This document shows, piece by piece, positions 7,153 to 15,556 of a stretch of 64,000 bases of DNA (its first letter is position 1; each line of letters starts with the position of its first letter). The stretch is from NCBI RefSeq assembly GCF_006438785.1, contig NZ_RCZB01000001.1, positions 383,912 through 447,911 on the forward strand, in the 5' to 3' direction. A model generated the notes under the pieces. It saw nothing but the letters and a program-made list of their open reading frames with translations. It made no database searches and had not been told where the DNA came from. A program made the translations under genes and the position numbers. This stretch comes from Rhodanobacter glycinis (GTDB lineage: Bacteria > Pseudomonadota > Gammaproteobacteria > Xanthomonadales > Rhodanobacteraceae).

Positions 7153-8070
7153 CTAAACGACATATCGGATGATGCTGTGGTTTTGAACGCTTGCCACCAA
7201 CTCGTCGGCACGAGATAGAAACCGAAGGAGCAGGGGAGATGAATTCGCATTGTTGTATCCCAGGGCGAGATCAATCGTCGGAGGTACGCCGTCGAGCGCC
7301 CGGGCAACAACATTCGGTGTCAGCATGTTTTGCGCATACAGCGGAATGAGCGTTACGCCACCCGTGGACGTGACGAGCGACATCGCCGATGGCAGATTCT
7401 CTCCTTCGTACTCCGCCTTGAGCGTGATCCCGACCTTCGCTGCGTAATCCTGAATCACGGACTTCAATACCGGAGACGTTCTCGCCGAACTGACGTAAAT
7501 TTCGCTGGCCAGGTCCTGCGGCCGGATCTTTTTGCGTGACGTCAGGCGATGATCCGCCGGCAACACGGCGATCAGCGGCTCCCTTGCCAGGAATTTGAAG
7601 GACAGGCCTTCGGTCTGTGCTTCCGCGCGAAGGAAGGCAACGTCCAGCTTCCCTCGCATCAGCGCGAGCGCAAGTTCCGGGGAGGACTGGCTGCACAGCG
7701 TGATTTCGGCCTCCGGCGCCTCCTCCCGGAGGATACGCAGCGCATGGGGTAACCACACGACTTCCTGCCCGGCAAGGAAACCGATGGCTAACACAAGCTT
7801 TTCCGGCTGTGCTGCCCGCCGTGCACCGTCGGTAGCGGCTTCAACTTGCGAGAGCGCCAAGCGCGCGTGATCGAGGAAAATTTTCCCGGCAGCGGTGAGC
7901 GCCACGCCACGTGCTCCACGCTCCAGCAGTTTTACACCGACTTCGGATTCCAGATCGCGAATCTGCCGGCTCAACGACGGCTGCGACGTGTGAAGTCGCC
8001 GCTGAGCAGCGGCCAATAGTCCGCCTTCCTCTGCGACGGCGATGAAATAGCGCAAATGTCGAAGTTCCAT
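7153..8070 (-). CDS. LysR-family transcriptional regulator
   Basis: A 305-residue LTTR. The N-terminal helix-turn-helix (MELRHLRYFIAVAEEGG, then LHTSQPSLSRQIRDLESEVG) is canonical and resembles the CatM/BenM/HcaR type. The effector-binding domain follows from about residue 90. The start at 8070 follows GGGAGGTCAG; an ATG six codons upstream is less likely. It is divergent from an alpha/beta hydrolase, with a dyad in the gap, so it probably activates that gene in response to a small aromatic or ester compound. Confidence 0.92.
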   Translation of the reverse strand: MELRHLRYFIAVAEEGGLLAAAQRRLHTSQPSLSRQIRDLESEVGVKLLERGARGVALTAAGKIFLDHARLALSQVEAATDGARRAAQPEKLVLAIGFLAGQEVVWLPHALRILREEAPEAEITLCSQSSPELALALMRGKLDVAFLRAEAQTEGLSFKFLAREPLIAVLPADHRLTSRKKIRPQDLASEIYVSSARTSPVLKSVIQDYAAKVGITLKAEYEGENLPSAMSLVTSTGGVTLIPLYAQNMLTPNVVARALDGVPPTIDLALGYNNANSSPLLLRFLSRADELVASVQNHSIIRYVV

Positions 8071-8091
8071 CTGACCTCCCGTATGCATTCA

Positions 8092-8108
8092 AGGCATAGG
8101 TTCGATCA
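8092..8108. promoter_or_regulatory. LysR-type box (TATGC-N7-GCATA)
   Basis: A perfect 5-bp dyad with a 7-base spacer lies 22 bases upstream of the LysR start. It contains the T-N11-A arrangement typical of LTTR recognition sites. It is between the regulator and the hydrolase at 8228. Confidence 0.5.
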
Positions 8109-8227
8109 CACAAAGTATTTTTCATCGATAGAGGGGAGACGTATCGTCGCAGTCGCTGCCGTCTTTGTACCAACGGAAGCACCCCCAATCACTCCAGTCA
8201 AAGCTGAGAAGCGAAGGAGAATTCAAT

Positions 8228-8914
8228 ATGTCTGCAATATCCAAACCTGCCATCGTGTTCTGCCACGGTATCTGGGCCGATGGATCGTGCTTCAGCAAGG
8301 TAATCCCCGCTTTGCAGGCGGACGGGCATGAGGTGATCTCAGTTCAATATGGCCTGGACTCGTTCGAGGAGGACGTGGCTACGATAAAGCGCACGCTCAA
8401 CCGCGTCGGCAGCCCCGCCATCCTCGTGGGTCATTCTTATGGGGGCGCTACCATCACGGCCGCTGGCGTCGATGATCGGGTGGCCGGCCTCGTCTACATC
8501 GGAGCGGTTGCCCCGGATGTCGGCGAAACCGTACAGGAGCAACTCGACAAGTATCCATCGGATATCTTCTCACGCGTGGAGGTCGCGGACGGACGTGCCT
8601 GGATGCTTCCGAATGGTACTGAGTTCTTCTGCGGAGACCTTTCCGAGGAAGAGCAGAAGCTCGTCTGGGCGACCCATTATGCACCCGTCGCCGATCTGTT
8701 CCAGCAACAGAAGATCAAGCGCACCCCGTGGAAGTCGAAGCCGAGCTGGTTCATTTTGACCACGCAAGACCACACTGTGCATCCCGACCTGCAACGGTGG
8801 GTCTCAAAGCGCATGGGGGCGACCGTCACCGAGGTAGCAAGCAGCCACGTGCCGATGCTTTCCCAGCCGGACGTCGTCATCGACGTAATCCGCAAGGCCG
8901 CAGCCGCTGTTTAA
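8228..8914 (+). CDS. Alpha/beta hydrolase
   Basis: A 228-residue alpha/beta-hydrolase-fold enzyme. It has the oxyanion-hole motif CHGIWADG, nucleophile Ser70 in GHSYGG, acid Asp181 in TTQDHTV and His207 in SSHVPM. It resembles salicylate-esterase/EstC-type cytoplasmic carboxylesterases rather than haloalkane dehalogenases. No signal peptide. GAAGGAG lies about 11 bases before the ATG. The divergent LysR gene probably regulates it. Substrate unknown. Confidence 0.88.
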   Translation: MSAISKPAIVFCHGIWADGSCFSKVIPALQADGHEVISVQYGLDSFEEDVATIKRTLNRVGSPAILVGHSYGGATITAAGVDDRVAGLVYIGAVAPDVGETVQEQLDKYPSDIFSRVEVADGRAWMLPNGTEFFCGDLSEEEQKLVWATHYAPVADLFQQQKIKRTPWKSKPSWFILTTQDHTVHPDLQRWVSKRMGATVTEVASSHVPMLSQPDVVIDVIRKAAAAV

Positions 8915-8928
8915 AATTTCCGGAAAAC

Positions 8929-9055
8929 CGTGACGGAGGAAGTTAAATGCCCTTGGGCTGGTTTTCGGCTCGCTTCGGCCGTCCAGTCCGTCGCACACTT
9001 ACCGGGCGGCACAAGGCCTTCTTCGCCTGGGCCCGCTTAATTTCCTCCGTCCCGA
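8929..9055 (+). repeat. REP-like element, family E, with long loop
   Basis: The left arm GTGACGGAGGAAGTTAAAT (8929-8947) pairs with the right arm CTTAATTTCCTCCGTCCCG (near 9036-9054). The arms enclose about 85 bases, much longer than the other elements here. The loop shows no gene. Confidence 0.7.
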
Positions 9056-9172
9056 TTTCCGCAAACGGTTACGTTTTCGCACACCAACAGCAAGCTTTCG
9101 ATGTCTCCTTCAACCGCGGTGCACTTCGTAGTTGAATTTTCCCCAACCCAAATCTAAGGAAGGTTAAGGTCC

Positions 9173-10279
9173 ATGAAAAAAATGTTCGTTTCGCTGATGT
9201 TGATGTTTAGCATATTTATCACCGGCAGTGTGTCGGCCACTCCGAACATTAGCGGTGATGTTCGCGGAGTCACTTTTTTCTATCTGGATGGAGTAGCGGA
9301 GGATTTCCCTTGGGTACTCGCCAATCAATACGATCCTGCTATTCGCGCCAAGATTGATGCGCTGCTTACGCAATATCGTAGCGCCGGCGTTAACTGGATT
9401 CGCCTGTTGGTAGCCTACAATCATTTTCCAAATCGAAGTGAAGTAGAGCCAGTCCCTAGTGCCACGTTAATTCGTGAAGTCAATGATTTCATGGCAATAA
9501 CCCGTAGTGGTTCCAACGCGGGCGCTTTCACTATCGAATTGGTACTTGTGACACAAACGGACAGTAATGGCTTGTTTACGGATGTAAGCCCGTACTTGCA
9601 TGACAAGCTTTGGTACAAAACTTGGATTGACAACCTTAATTACACCAATCTCGGAATGATCATGCTGGGTGGTGATCTCTCTCCGTGCTATCTGTCTGGG
9701 TGCGAAGGAGATAAGGTCGCGGTGCAGCCGCTGCCCATGAATCACGGAGCGTGGATCAAATCTATCTGGGCTTGGAAGCAGTCCTACGCGCCGTTCCTGA
9801 ACGCCTCTTATGAGGTCATCGGAGTGCAGGGAAATAGCAACAACAATCCCCTGCTCATCAGTAAATTGGCGACATGGATGAACGCCAATACGCCATCCAA
9901 TCCCATCGTGGCGGCAGCGCTCTATGTCTCCCTACCATCTGGTTCAACATGGCAAAGCTACGCTACGGCTACCAACGCAATCCTTGATTCGTATGCTTCA
10001 GTGTCTTCGAAAGCTCTGTGGATCGACGAGTACGGCATGTCATTTGGTACCAATTGGACGGTGCAGGATCAGGTTGCTGCCTACCAGGGATTCCTTGGCG
10101 CGAGCGTATGTATGCGTCAGAAGAGGTACTCGAAATTTGCTTGGGTTGCTGGCAATGACTATCCATACACCGGGAGCAATTGGTATGGACTAGTTGCATC
10201 TTTCAATGGAACGACACCTGCGATGCAGCCAGCTTGGTCTGATCTTTCGCTTTACTACAATCTGCAAACCTGTCCTTGA
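9173..10279 (+). CDS. Exported TIM-barrel, glycoside-hydrolase-like protein
   Basis: A 368-residue protein with a signal peptide (residues 1-22, ending GSVSA-TP). Successive strand-type segments WIRLLVAYNHF (75-85), IELVLVTQT (121-129), MIMLGGDLS (162-170), YEVIGVQGN (213-221) and ALWIDEYGMS (281-290) suggest a (beta/alpha)8 barrel. Glu286 in WIDEYG is in the position of a clan-A glycosidase nucleophile, and Asp168 is a possible second acid. Cys172 and Cys177 may pair. Codon use is clearly more A/T-rich than in the neighbours, suggesting recent acquisition. AAGGAAGG precedes the ATG. I cannot assign a GH family or substrate. It has no neighbour genes on its strand. Confidence 0.65.
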   Translation: MKKMFVSLMLMFSIFITGSVSATPNISGDVRGVTFFYLDGVAEDFPWVLANQYDPAIRAKIDALLTQYRSAGVNWIRLLVAYNHFPNRSEVEPVPSATLIREVNDFMAITRSGSNAGAFTIELVLVTQTDSNGLFTDVSPYLHDKLWYKTWIDNLNYTNLGMIMLGGDLSPCYLSGCEGDKVAVQPLPMNHGAWIKSIWAWKQSYAPFLNASYEVIGVQGNSNNNPLLISKLATWMNANTPSNPIVAAALYVSLPSGSTWQSYATATNAILDSYASVSSKALWIDEYGMSFGTNWTVQDQVAAYQGFLGASVCMRQKRYSKFAWVAGNDYPYTGSNWYGLVASFNGTTPAMQPAWSDLSLYYNLQTCP

Positions 10280-10385
10280 GCGTTCAACTGCAGTAATGGC
10301 ACGGCGGGTAATAGAAGAGCAGCTCGCCATTGGTCGATTGGGCCACTCAGCGCCGGAGCGTGACGATACGGATCACCTCAGAGCG

Positions 10386-10526
10386 AAACCGGGACGGAGG
10401 AAGTTAAGCCGCGCTTCCTCAGAAGCCAGCGTTCAAGACAGGCGAAAACAGGGTTCGAAAGCAGGGGTCAGAGTGCACTTTCCTTCAGGCCGACCCTGGG
10501 AAGTCGGCTCTGATCCCGGTTTTGAT
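10386..10526 (+). repeat. REP-like elements, family E half and family C hairpin
   Basis: 10390-10410 is a family-E arm (GGGACGGAGGAAGTTAAG). 10458-10526 is a family-C inverted repeat: GCAGGGGTCAGAGTGCACTT on the left, and a right arm ending GGCTCTGATCCCGGTTTTG. Together they fill most of the gap between the low-GC gene and the next gene. Confidence 0.7.
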
Positions 10527-10564
10527 TGCATGCGGCGCGGAGCCGACAACACAGGGGGAATGCG

Positions 10565-11224
10565 ATGAAATGGATGATGGTCTGTTTGCTGACGATGGGA
10601 TGTATCGGTACCGCGGTCGCGCAACCTGCGGAGCGGAGTTTCCGTTACGACCTGGCGCTGGACATTGACGTGCAGGGTCACGTCTCGCACGTCGCGTTGC
10701 CGGATGGTGTGCCGACGCCATTCGTGGTGCCGCTGCAGGAGGCGGCGCGCCGTTGGACTTTCAAAGCACCGGTGCGGAATGGCGTGCCGGTGACAGCGCG
10801 TACCTATGGCCGGGTGCAGTTGCTGCTCGTACCGCAGGACAAGGATCACTACGGGATGAAGATCGACTGCCTCTCCAACGGACCCAGTCTGACCTTTACC
10901 CACAATCCCAGTTACCCGCCGGAAATGGTTCGCGACAGGGTCGAGGGCACCGTCACCATGTCCGCCGTGGTGCAGCCGGACGGCCGCGTGACCGACATCC
11001 AGCTCAAGGATGCCAAGCTCTCCCAGCATGTCGTCGTGGGCACGCACCACGCTACCGAAGTGTTCGCCCGGGTTTTGCGGGAGTCGATGCGGACCATGCT
11101 CGCCAAGCCCGAATGGGTCGACGGCAAACCGGTGGCGACGGCCATCGTGCTGCCCATGAGCTTCGGTTTGAACGGCAGTAGTGACGGCGTCGCCAATGCA
11201 TCGGGTAGCGCACTAGGGCCTTGA
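10565..11224 (+). CDS. Periplasmic TonB_C-domain protein
   Basis: A 219-residue exported protein (signal peptide MKWMMVCLLTMGCIGTAVA-QP). Two TonB_C-like halves are visible: about 30-100 (LALDIDVQGHVSHVALPDGV, WTFKAPVRNGVPV) and about 115-210 (NPSYPPEMVRDRVEGTVTMS, VVQPDGRVTDIQLKDA). The YPP-x4-x2-EGTV pattern is diagnostic of energy-transducer TonB C-terminal domains. It lacks an N-terminal membrane anchor and Pro-rich linker, so it is not a classical TonB. It is a longer relative of the 137-residue protein at 6594. The ATG at 10565 is chosen because the signal peptide starts there. Confidence 0.75.
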   Translation: MKWMMVCLLTMGCIGTAVAQPAERSFRYDLALDIDVQGHVSHVALPDGVPTPFVVPLQEAARRWTFKAPVRNGVPVTARTYGRVQLLLVPQDKDHYGMKIDCLSNGPSLTFTHNPSYPPEMVRDRVEGTVTMSAVVQPDGRVTDIQLKDAKLSQHVVVGTHHATEVFARVLRESMRTMLAKPEWVDGKPVATAIVLPMSFGLNGSSDGVANASGSALGP

Positions 11225-11262
11225 GGGCGGCATAGAGGAGCGGCGGTCATTGAGCCGAGCTC

Positions 11263-11323
11263 GCAAAACGGCGTCAGGTTCACTTATTTGGCGTACGGAA
11301 GTGAATCTGGCCACGTTCGTTTC
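11263..11323 (+). repeat. REP-like element, family A
   Basis: A near-perfect hairpin with arms GGCGTCAGGTTCACTT and AAGTGAATCTGGCCACG and an inner ATTTGGCGTACGG loop. It is almost identical to the copy at 6367-6418, including the loop, which suggests recent copying. Confidence 0.8.
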
Positions 11324-11332
11324 TGTTTCCAA

Positions 11333-11369
11333 AGAACAAACCGCCGCGAGTCTTGCGAACTCGCGGCGG
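11333..11369 (-). terminator. Terminator of the MBL-fold gene
   Basis: A perfect 11-bp stem (CCGCCGCGAGT / ACTCGCGGCGG, loop of 7) at 11341-11369 lies 55 bases beyond the MBL gene's stop. On the minus strand it is followed by TTTGTTCTTTGG, a T-rich run. Confidence 0.75.
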
Positions 11370-11424
11370 CCCATTTCAATCGTCAGTGCAACCTACAGAA
11401 TGATGGTTGCTGGTCGAAAATCCA

Positions 11425-12357
11425 TCAGTAATCCCACTGCACCGGCACGAAACGGAAGCTCTCACCGTTCTTTGCAACGTGACCGATGGATGGGAACGCG
11501 ATGTGCGCTGCGGCCAGCAGCGAGCCGGTTTCAGCGGCTTCGTTGAGCAGCGCGATGCGCGCGGCCATCGCCACTTCAGGCTCGTGCTCGAAGCCGTTTT
11601 GCCATGTGGGATGATCGAAGCCCACTTCGAAAATCATGTCGCCGACGAACGTCAACTTTTCGCCTTGTGAAGCAACGTCCACGACGCAGTGTCCCGGCGT
11701 GTGGCCACCCGTCACGCGCGCGGTGACGCCTGCGGCGACTTTCACGGTCCGATCGAACGGCGCGATGTTGTCGCTGTAGAGCTCCACGAACCTCGCAGCC
11801 GCTTTGCGGAGCGCGGGCGGCACTGCTTCGGGCATCACCGTCCTGCTGAAATCCGGGTGCTTCCAGAACTCCACTTCCGCCGCGGCCACGTGGATACGCA
11901 CGTTCGGGCGCAGTTTGGCCTTGATGCCATCCACGTTCAGCCCGCCAACGTGATCCATGTGCATGTGCGTGACCACGATGTCGGTGATCGCCGCGAGATC
12001 GATGCCTGCCGTTTCCAGCCGCAACACCGAGCGACCGGCACGCGAGAAGTACTCGAAACCGTCGCCCACGCCCGAGTCGATCAGGATCAGGCGGTCGCCG
12101 CTGCGTACCAGCGCGATATTCAGCGCCCAGTCGAACATGTCACGTTGCAGGAAACGATGGTCGAACCATTTGTTGCGGTCGGCTTCGCTTACGTTGGTGG
12201 ACATGGTGGAGGTTGGCAGCGGCAGGATGCCATCGCTGATCAGCACGACGTCGACGTCGCCAATGCGCACGGCGTAGCGGGAAGACACGAGTTCGCCGGA
12301 ATCGTCATTGCCAATGTTGGCGGTAACCGGTTGCACGTTGCGGGCTGTAGCGCTCAT
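11425..12357 (-). CDS. MBL-fold metallo-hydrolase
   Basis: A 310-residue metallo-beta-lactamase-fold enzyme. The metal-binding motif HMHMDHVGGL (His131, His133, Asp135, His136), a later TGGHTPGHC histidine and FVGDMIFEVGF are present, so both zinc sites are intact. The layout matches the AttM/AiiA-like lactonase and related family (about 250-310 residues). Quorum-quenching activity is possible but not shown. No clear signal peptide, although the first 25 residues are variable. It ends at a strong hairpin terminator. No regulator is adjacent. Confidence 0.87.
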   Translation of the reverse strand: MSATARNVQPVTANIGNDDSGELVSSRYAVRIGDVDVVLISDGILPLPTSTMSTNVSEADRNKWFDHRFLQRDMFDWALNIALVRSGDRLILIDSGVGDGFEYFSRAGRSVLRLETAGIDLAAITDIVVTHMHMDHVGGLNVDGIKAKLRPNVRIHVAAAEVEFWKHPDFSRTVMPEAVPPALRKAAARFVELYSDNIAPFDRTVKVAAGVTARVTGGHTPGHCVVDVASQGEKLTFVGDMIFEVGFDHPTWQNGFEHEPEVAMAARIALLNEAAETGSLLAAAHIAFPSIGHVAKNGESFRFVPVQWDY

Positions 12358-12586
12358 TTTTCAGGAGTCCTGTGGGTTGCGTGGGGTAATCCGCGGGGGA
12401 GGGCGCGGTGCACGAGCACGACCGCGAATGTCGCGCGCTTCGTTGTGCTCGCGCTTTCGACTGATCGTGCGATCAAGTCTAGGCAGGGGAGCTCGCGCCG
12501 GTAGTACCGTGAAGGTCCTCAGCATGTTGCCCTGGCTGCAACAATCGACAACGGCTTCCCGCGAGAAGAAAAAAATAGTGCGGAAA

Positions 12587-12674
12587 TTGAAGGGGACGTG
12601 GCTGATTGATTCCATCGGCCACCTTGATTGGCCGTGCCGGTGGACGTCCGTTTGATTGGCCACGTCCCCTTTGT
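12587..12674 (+). repeat. REP-like element, family D
   Basis: The arm AAGGGGACGTGGCTGATTGA on the left pairs with GATTGGCCACGTCCCCTTT on the right, with inner sub-repeats (GATTGGCCGTGCC). The gap 12358-12981 (624 bases) holds this element and the hairpin at 12715 and otherwise no convincing gene. Confidence 0.75.
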
Positions 12675-12714
12675 CTGCGCGCCGAGCACCCGAACCCGAC
12701 GCGCCAGGTTATTT

Positions 12715-12758
12715 GCTCGACCCGCCGAGCTTCTTGCCCGGCCGGTCGAGCTTTTTTT
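12715..12758 (+). terminator. Terminator-like hairpin
   Basis: GCTCGAC (12715-12721) pairs with GTCGAGC (12745-12751), followed by seven T residues. The loop is long (23 bases) and no plus-strand gene ends nearby, so it may be a relic or terminate a short unannotated transcript. Confidence 0.4.
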
Positions 12759-12981
12759 CCGGCCCGCCGGGAAATGATCCCGACCGATGCAGTCTTCCGC
12801 TTCGTCTTGCTTTGCCAACGAGCGGAGCCGGATATTACGAACCCGTGGGGCGGCAAAAATTTCCAGCTTGATGTCGATTTCGGAAGATCCGACTCGTCGT
12901 TCCGATGAGCGGTCGGTAAAGGCCGTGCAGCAAAAACCGTGAATCGAGCCGCGCAGCCGGCGCTATCCAGAGGGCAACGCC

Positions 12982-13803
12982 ATGTTGATGACGACGATCG
13001 CAAGGATGTCTGGCAGCCATGAACGCGGCTCTCTCCGGACCGTTGGGAGGCCGGCGAATCCGCGCTTGACGGGCAGGCTGGCCGCCAGGCGGATGGCTTG
13101 CGCGGCCCTGGTCGGTTTCGCCTTGATCGGCGCTGTCGCGCATGCGGCCGAGTCCTACCCCCGCATGGCCCCCGTCAAGGCCTACCTGATGGAACGTGCC
13201 CAGGAAATCGCGCTGGCCAGAAGTGCCGCACCCGCTTCCATTTCCAAGGACGCGACCGTCCTGGTCTTGACCCCCAAGGGCTATGAAACCGCGGTCACCG
13301 GTACCAACGGGTTCGTCTGCTGGGTGGCCAGGGGTTTCAGCGGTGCGCCGGACTGGCCCGAGCGATGGAGCCCGAAGATCCGCGCCGCAGGATGCGACAA
13401 CCCGCAGGCCGCGCGCAGCATGACGCCGATCGCCAAACTTCGCACGGCGATGACCCTTGCCGGTCGCTCTGACGCCGAAGTCGCCGACCGCATCGGGGCT
13501 GCCCTCCGCACCGGGGAAATTCCCCCTCTGGGCCCGGGCGCCATGTGCTACATGATGTCGAAGTCGTCCTATCTTTCCGACGACGGCGGCCATGACATGG
13601 CGCACGTCATGTTCTACATCCCGTCCAAGGATGGCGCCGACTGGGGCGCCAACGCGTCCGGCTCCCCCGTTTTCGGCGGCAACTACTGGTTCTACACGGC
13701 GGATCACCAGGCCGATGCTGCCAAGCTGCCGCCGCTGTCGGTTCTGCTGGTCGGCGTCGCCACCTGGTCAGACGGGACGCCTGCCGCGATGCCCGCGATG
13801 TAG
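12982..13803 (+). CDS. Exported protein of unknown function
   Basis: A 273-residue protein. A long basic n-region leads into a hydrophobic stretch (MACAALVGFALIGAVAHA-AE, about 38-55), a signal peptide. The mature part holds APVKAYLMERAQEIALARSAAP, VLVLTPKGYETAVTGTNGFVC and GAMCYMMSKSSYLSDDGGH. I recall these only in widespread uncharacterised proteobacterial proteins. Four mature cysteines could form disulfides. AGAGGG lies seven bases before the ATG at 12982; a start at 13093 would give a more ordinary signal peptide. No domain or catalytic motif can be assigned. Confidence 0.7.
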   Translation: MLMTTIARMSGSHERGSLRTVGRPANPRLTGRLAARRMACAALVGFALIGAVAHAAESYPRMAPVKAYLMERAQEIALARSAAPASISKDATVLVLTPKGYETAVTGTNGFVCWVARGFSGAPDWPERWSPKIRAAGCDNPQAARSMTPIAKLRTAMTLAGRSDAEVADRIGAALRTGEIPPLGPGAMCYMMSKSSYLSDDGGHDMAHVMFYIPSKDGADWGANASGSPVFGGNYWFYTADHQADAAKLPPLSVLLVGVATWSDGTPAAMPAM

Positions 13804-13927
13804 ACGTCTTCGAACTGAGGCCTGTGCTGTCGGTGATGGGACTGCCTTTTCGTTCGCGCGCGCTGAAGACGTCGGCGTCCGGAGATTGTGGTAGCTGCAG
13901 TCGGAGCACGGCGTCAGCTACCCAAAC

Positions 13928-14240
13928 CAAAAGAGGGGCAGGGACCATTGAATGCCGCCAGCGATATCCGATCCCGCCGCGCGCGGAACTCGTGAATTGT
14001 CCTGACACCTTTCCCTTGGCCTTGCGCGCAAGGCCGACGCCTTGCACGCGGTGCCCGGTCAGCCCGGCGGTTCCTAAGCCCAGAAAGGTGCCAGGGACAA
14101 TTTCGGGGCGGCAACAGGAGTCATCAAATTGTCCCTGACACCATTCTTCGGGCTCGGCAAGAATGGGTAGAAGACCAGTCAACCCAAAAACAAAGGTGGC
14201 CGTCAGACCCGGGCATCTCACCCTGACACCATTCTTCTTT
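13928..14240 (+). repeat. REP-like cluster, family B (two hairpins and a half)
   Basis: 13928-14016 pairs AAAGAGGGGCAGGGACCATT with GAATTGTCCTGACACCTTTC. 14082-14148 is a clean hairpin: AGAAAGGTGCCAGGGACAAT with AAATTGTCCCTGACACCATT. 14218-14240 is a further right arm (CACCCTGACACCATTCTTC). They sit between the exported-protein gene and the low-GC phosphatase-like gene; the 13804-14297 gap holds no gene. Confidence 0.75.
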
Positions 14241-14297
14241 TCTAAATCGATCCACGGAATGTGGTAAACGTCTAACAACGATGACGGGAGAGTCGTA

Positions 14298-14846
14298 ATG
14301 TGCCAGACAAACCACGTACAAGGGCATTTGTTGGGAGCGGGCGGCAACGTTGGTTTTGTACCGTTCATTCACTTTAATGGCTGGACTTTGTACCTATCAT
14401 CTGCGAATGGTGCTTACACGATTCCCAACGCAACAGTCTTTGATGTGCAATTAGATGGCTACTACGGTAGGGAGCACGAATTAGACGAAGAGATAGCTGC
14501 CAGACTCGATCTGCTCAGCGATGAGCTTGTCAGGTGTTCCAACAGAAACGTGCCTGTGGTAGTTCACTGCAATCATGGTCGAACACGGTCTGTCATTGCC
14601 GTGGGAGTGTATTTAATGCGTGTTTTTGGCATCAACAATGTGGAAGCATTCGAAATAATTAAATCGTCGTTCACAGCTAGCGAAAGCGCGCATTATCATG
14701 CGCCGGGTGAACGGGTTGAGAGGGCGCTGATGATGTACGCGCAGATGCGAGGCAACGCAAGGAGCCAGCTAAATTTTGAATCTGAAGGAGGGCGCCGTTC
14801 GGGACGCGTTGCCGCCAAAAATGTGTGCACTGGCAACTGCGGCTGA
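14298..14846 (+). CDS. Dual-specificity-phosphatase-like protein
   Basis: A 182-residue protein with the protein-tyrosine-phosphatase signature H-C-x5-R-S: His90, Cys91 and Arg97 in VVHCNHGRTRSVIAVGVYLM. The helix after the P-loop and the upstream DVQLDGYYGREHELDEE segment (candidate general-acid Asp) fit the compact DSP fold. The gene is noticeably A/T-richer than its surroundings and is bracketed by family-B repeats, suggesting transfer. GGGAGAG precedes the ATG. No signal peptide. Its substrate could be phosphoprotein, phosphoinositide or RNA 5' ends; the sequence does not decide. Confidence 0.7.
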   Translation: MCQTNHVQGHLLGAGGNVGFVPFIHFNGWTLYLSSANGAYTIPNATVFDVQLDGYYGREHELDEEIAARLDLLSDELVRCSNRNVPVVVHCNHGRTRSVIAVGVYLMRVFGINNVEAFEIIKSSFTASESAHYHAPGERVERALMMYAQMRGNARSQLNFESEGGRRSGRVAAKNVCTGNCG

Positions 14847-15016
14847 ATCTCCAGCCGATCCTGGCCCTTTACATGTCGCTCGGGACGAGCAGTTGCAGCA
14901 CGGCCGCCTCTCTGTCGACTAGTTTTGAACTTTCTGATTATTTTTGCCATTGCAGCCGCCTCTCGCCTGTTGCTTCGACAACTCAAGCACGGCGCATAAC
15001 AATCCGTCCAAGCCGA

Positions 15017-15078
15017 AAAGGTGTCAGAGACAATTTCGGGTCGCCAAAGGCCTCGTCAAATTGTCCCTGACACCATTG
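15017..15078 (+). repeat. REP-like element, family B
   Basis: A hairpin of AAGGTGTCAGAGACAATTTC with AAATTGTCCCTGACACCATT, followed by a duplicated GGACACCATTGTTCG. It closely resembles the copy at 14082-14148 on the other side of the phosphatase-like gene. The remainder of 14847-15097 shows nothing recognisable. Confidence 0.8.
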
Positions 15079-15097
15079 TTCGGACACCATTGTTCGA

Positions 15098-15439
15098 CTA
15101 CTTGACCCGGCGAACCTCCTGCGGCCAGCCGCATGCTTCGGCCAATTTGCCCGCCCATTGCCTTGCCGCCTGCTCGTCGGCCACGTCGATCACGGCGAAT
15201 CCGCCCAGGAACTGGGGGTTCCGCACGTACGGCCCCTCGGTGAACCTCAGCGTGCCGCTGGTGGCATCCGCGCTGAAGGCATTTTCCGGGTCTTCGTCCA
15301 GCCCTCCGGCAAACACGTAGGCGCCAGCCGCCTTCATATCGTCCACGACCGCGCGTGCAAGCGGACCGCGCGCGGCGAACCACGTCTCGGTGTGCTCGCC
15401 GACCCACGCCTGGTTGAAGTAGATGATGTACTTGCTCAT
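15098..15439 (-). CDS. YCII-family protein
   Basis: A 113-residue YciI/YCII-related protein: MSKYIIYFNQAW, AAGAYVFAGGLDED, TEGPYVRNPQFLGGFAVIDV and a C-terminal WAGKLAEACG helix. This small ferredoxin-like fold usually has a conserved His/Asp pair and often occurs beside sigma factors. No sigma-factor gene is adjacent here. The start at 15439 is chosen because homology-like sequence begins there; further in-frame codons extend into the tandem repeat. A second YCII protein is encoded at 35887. Confidence 0.85.
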   Translation of the reverse strand: MSKYIIYFNQAWVGEHTETWFAARGPLARAVVDDMKAAGAYVFAGGLDEDPENAFSADATSGTLRFTEGPYVRNPQFLGGFAVIDVADEQAARQWAGKLAEACGWPQEVRRVK

Positions 15440-15556
15440 GCCATGCTCCGCGACCGCGCAGCCCCGGTGGCTGCCATTCTCTTCACGACGAACGGGTGAA
15501 TTGCGATTCGACACAAGTGGGCAAAGCCGAACCGCGCCGGAGGCCTTGCTTTCCAC

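Noticed and set aside
12479..13003. Long minus-strand open frame upstream of the exported protein
   Set aside because: Runs through a family-D repeat, has an Arg/Ser-rich composition typical of a shadow frame and no start signal.
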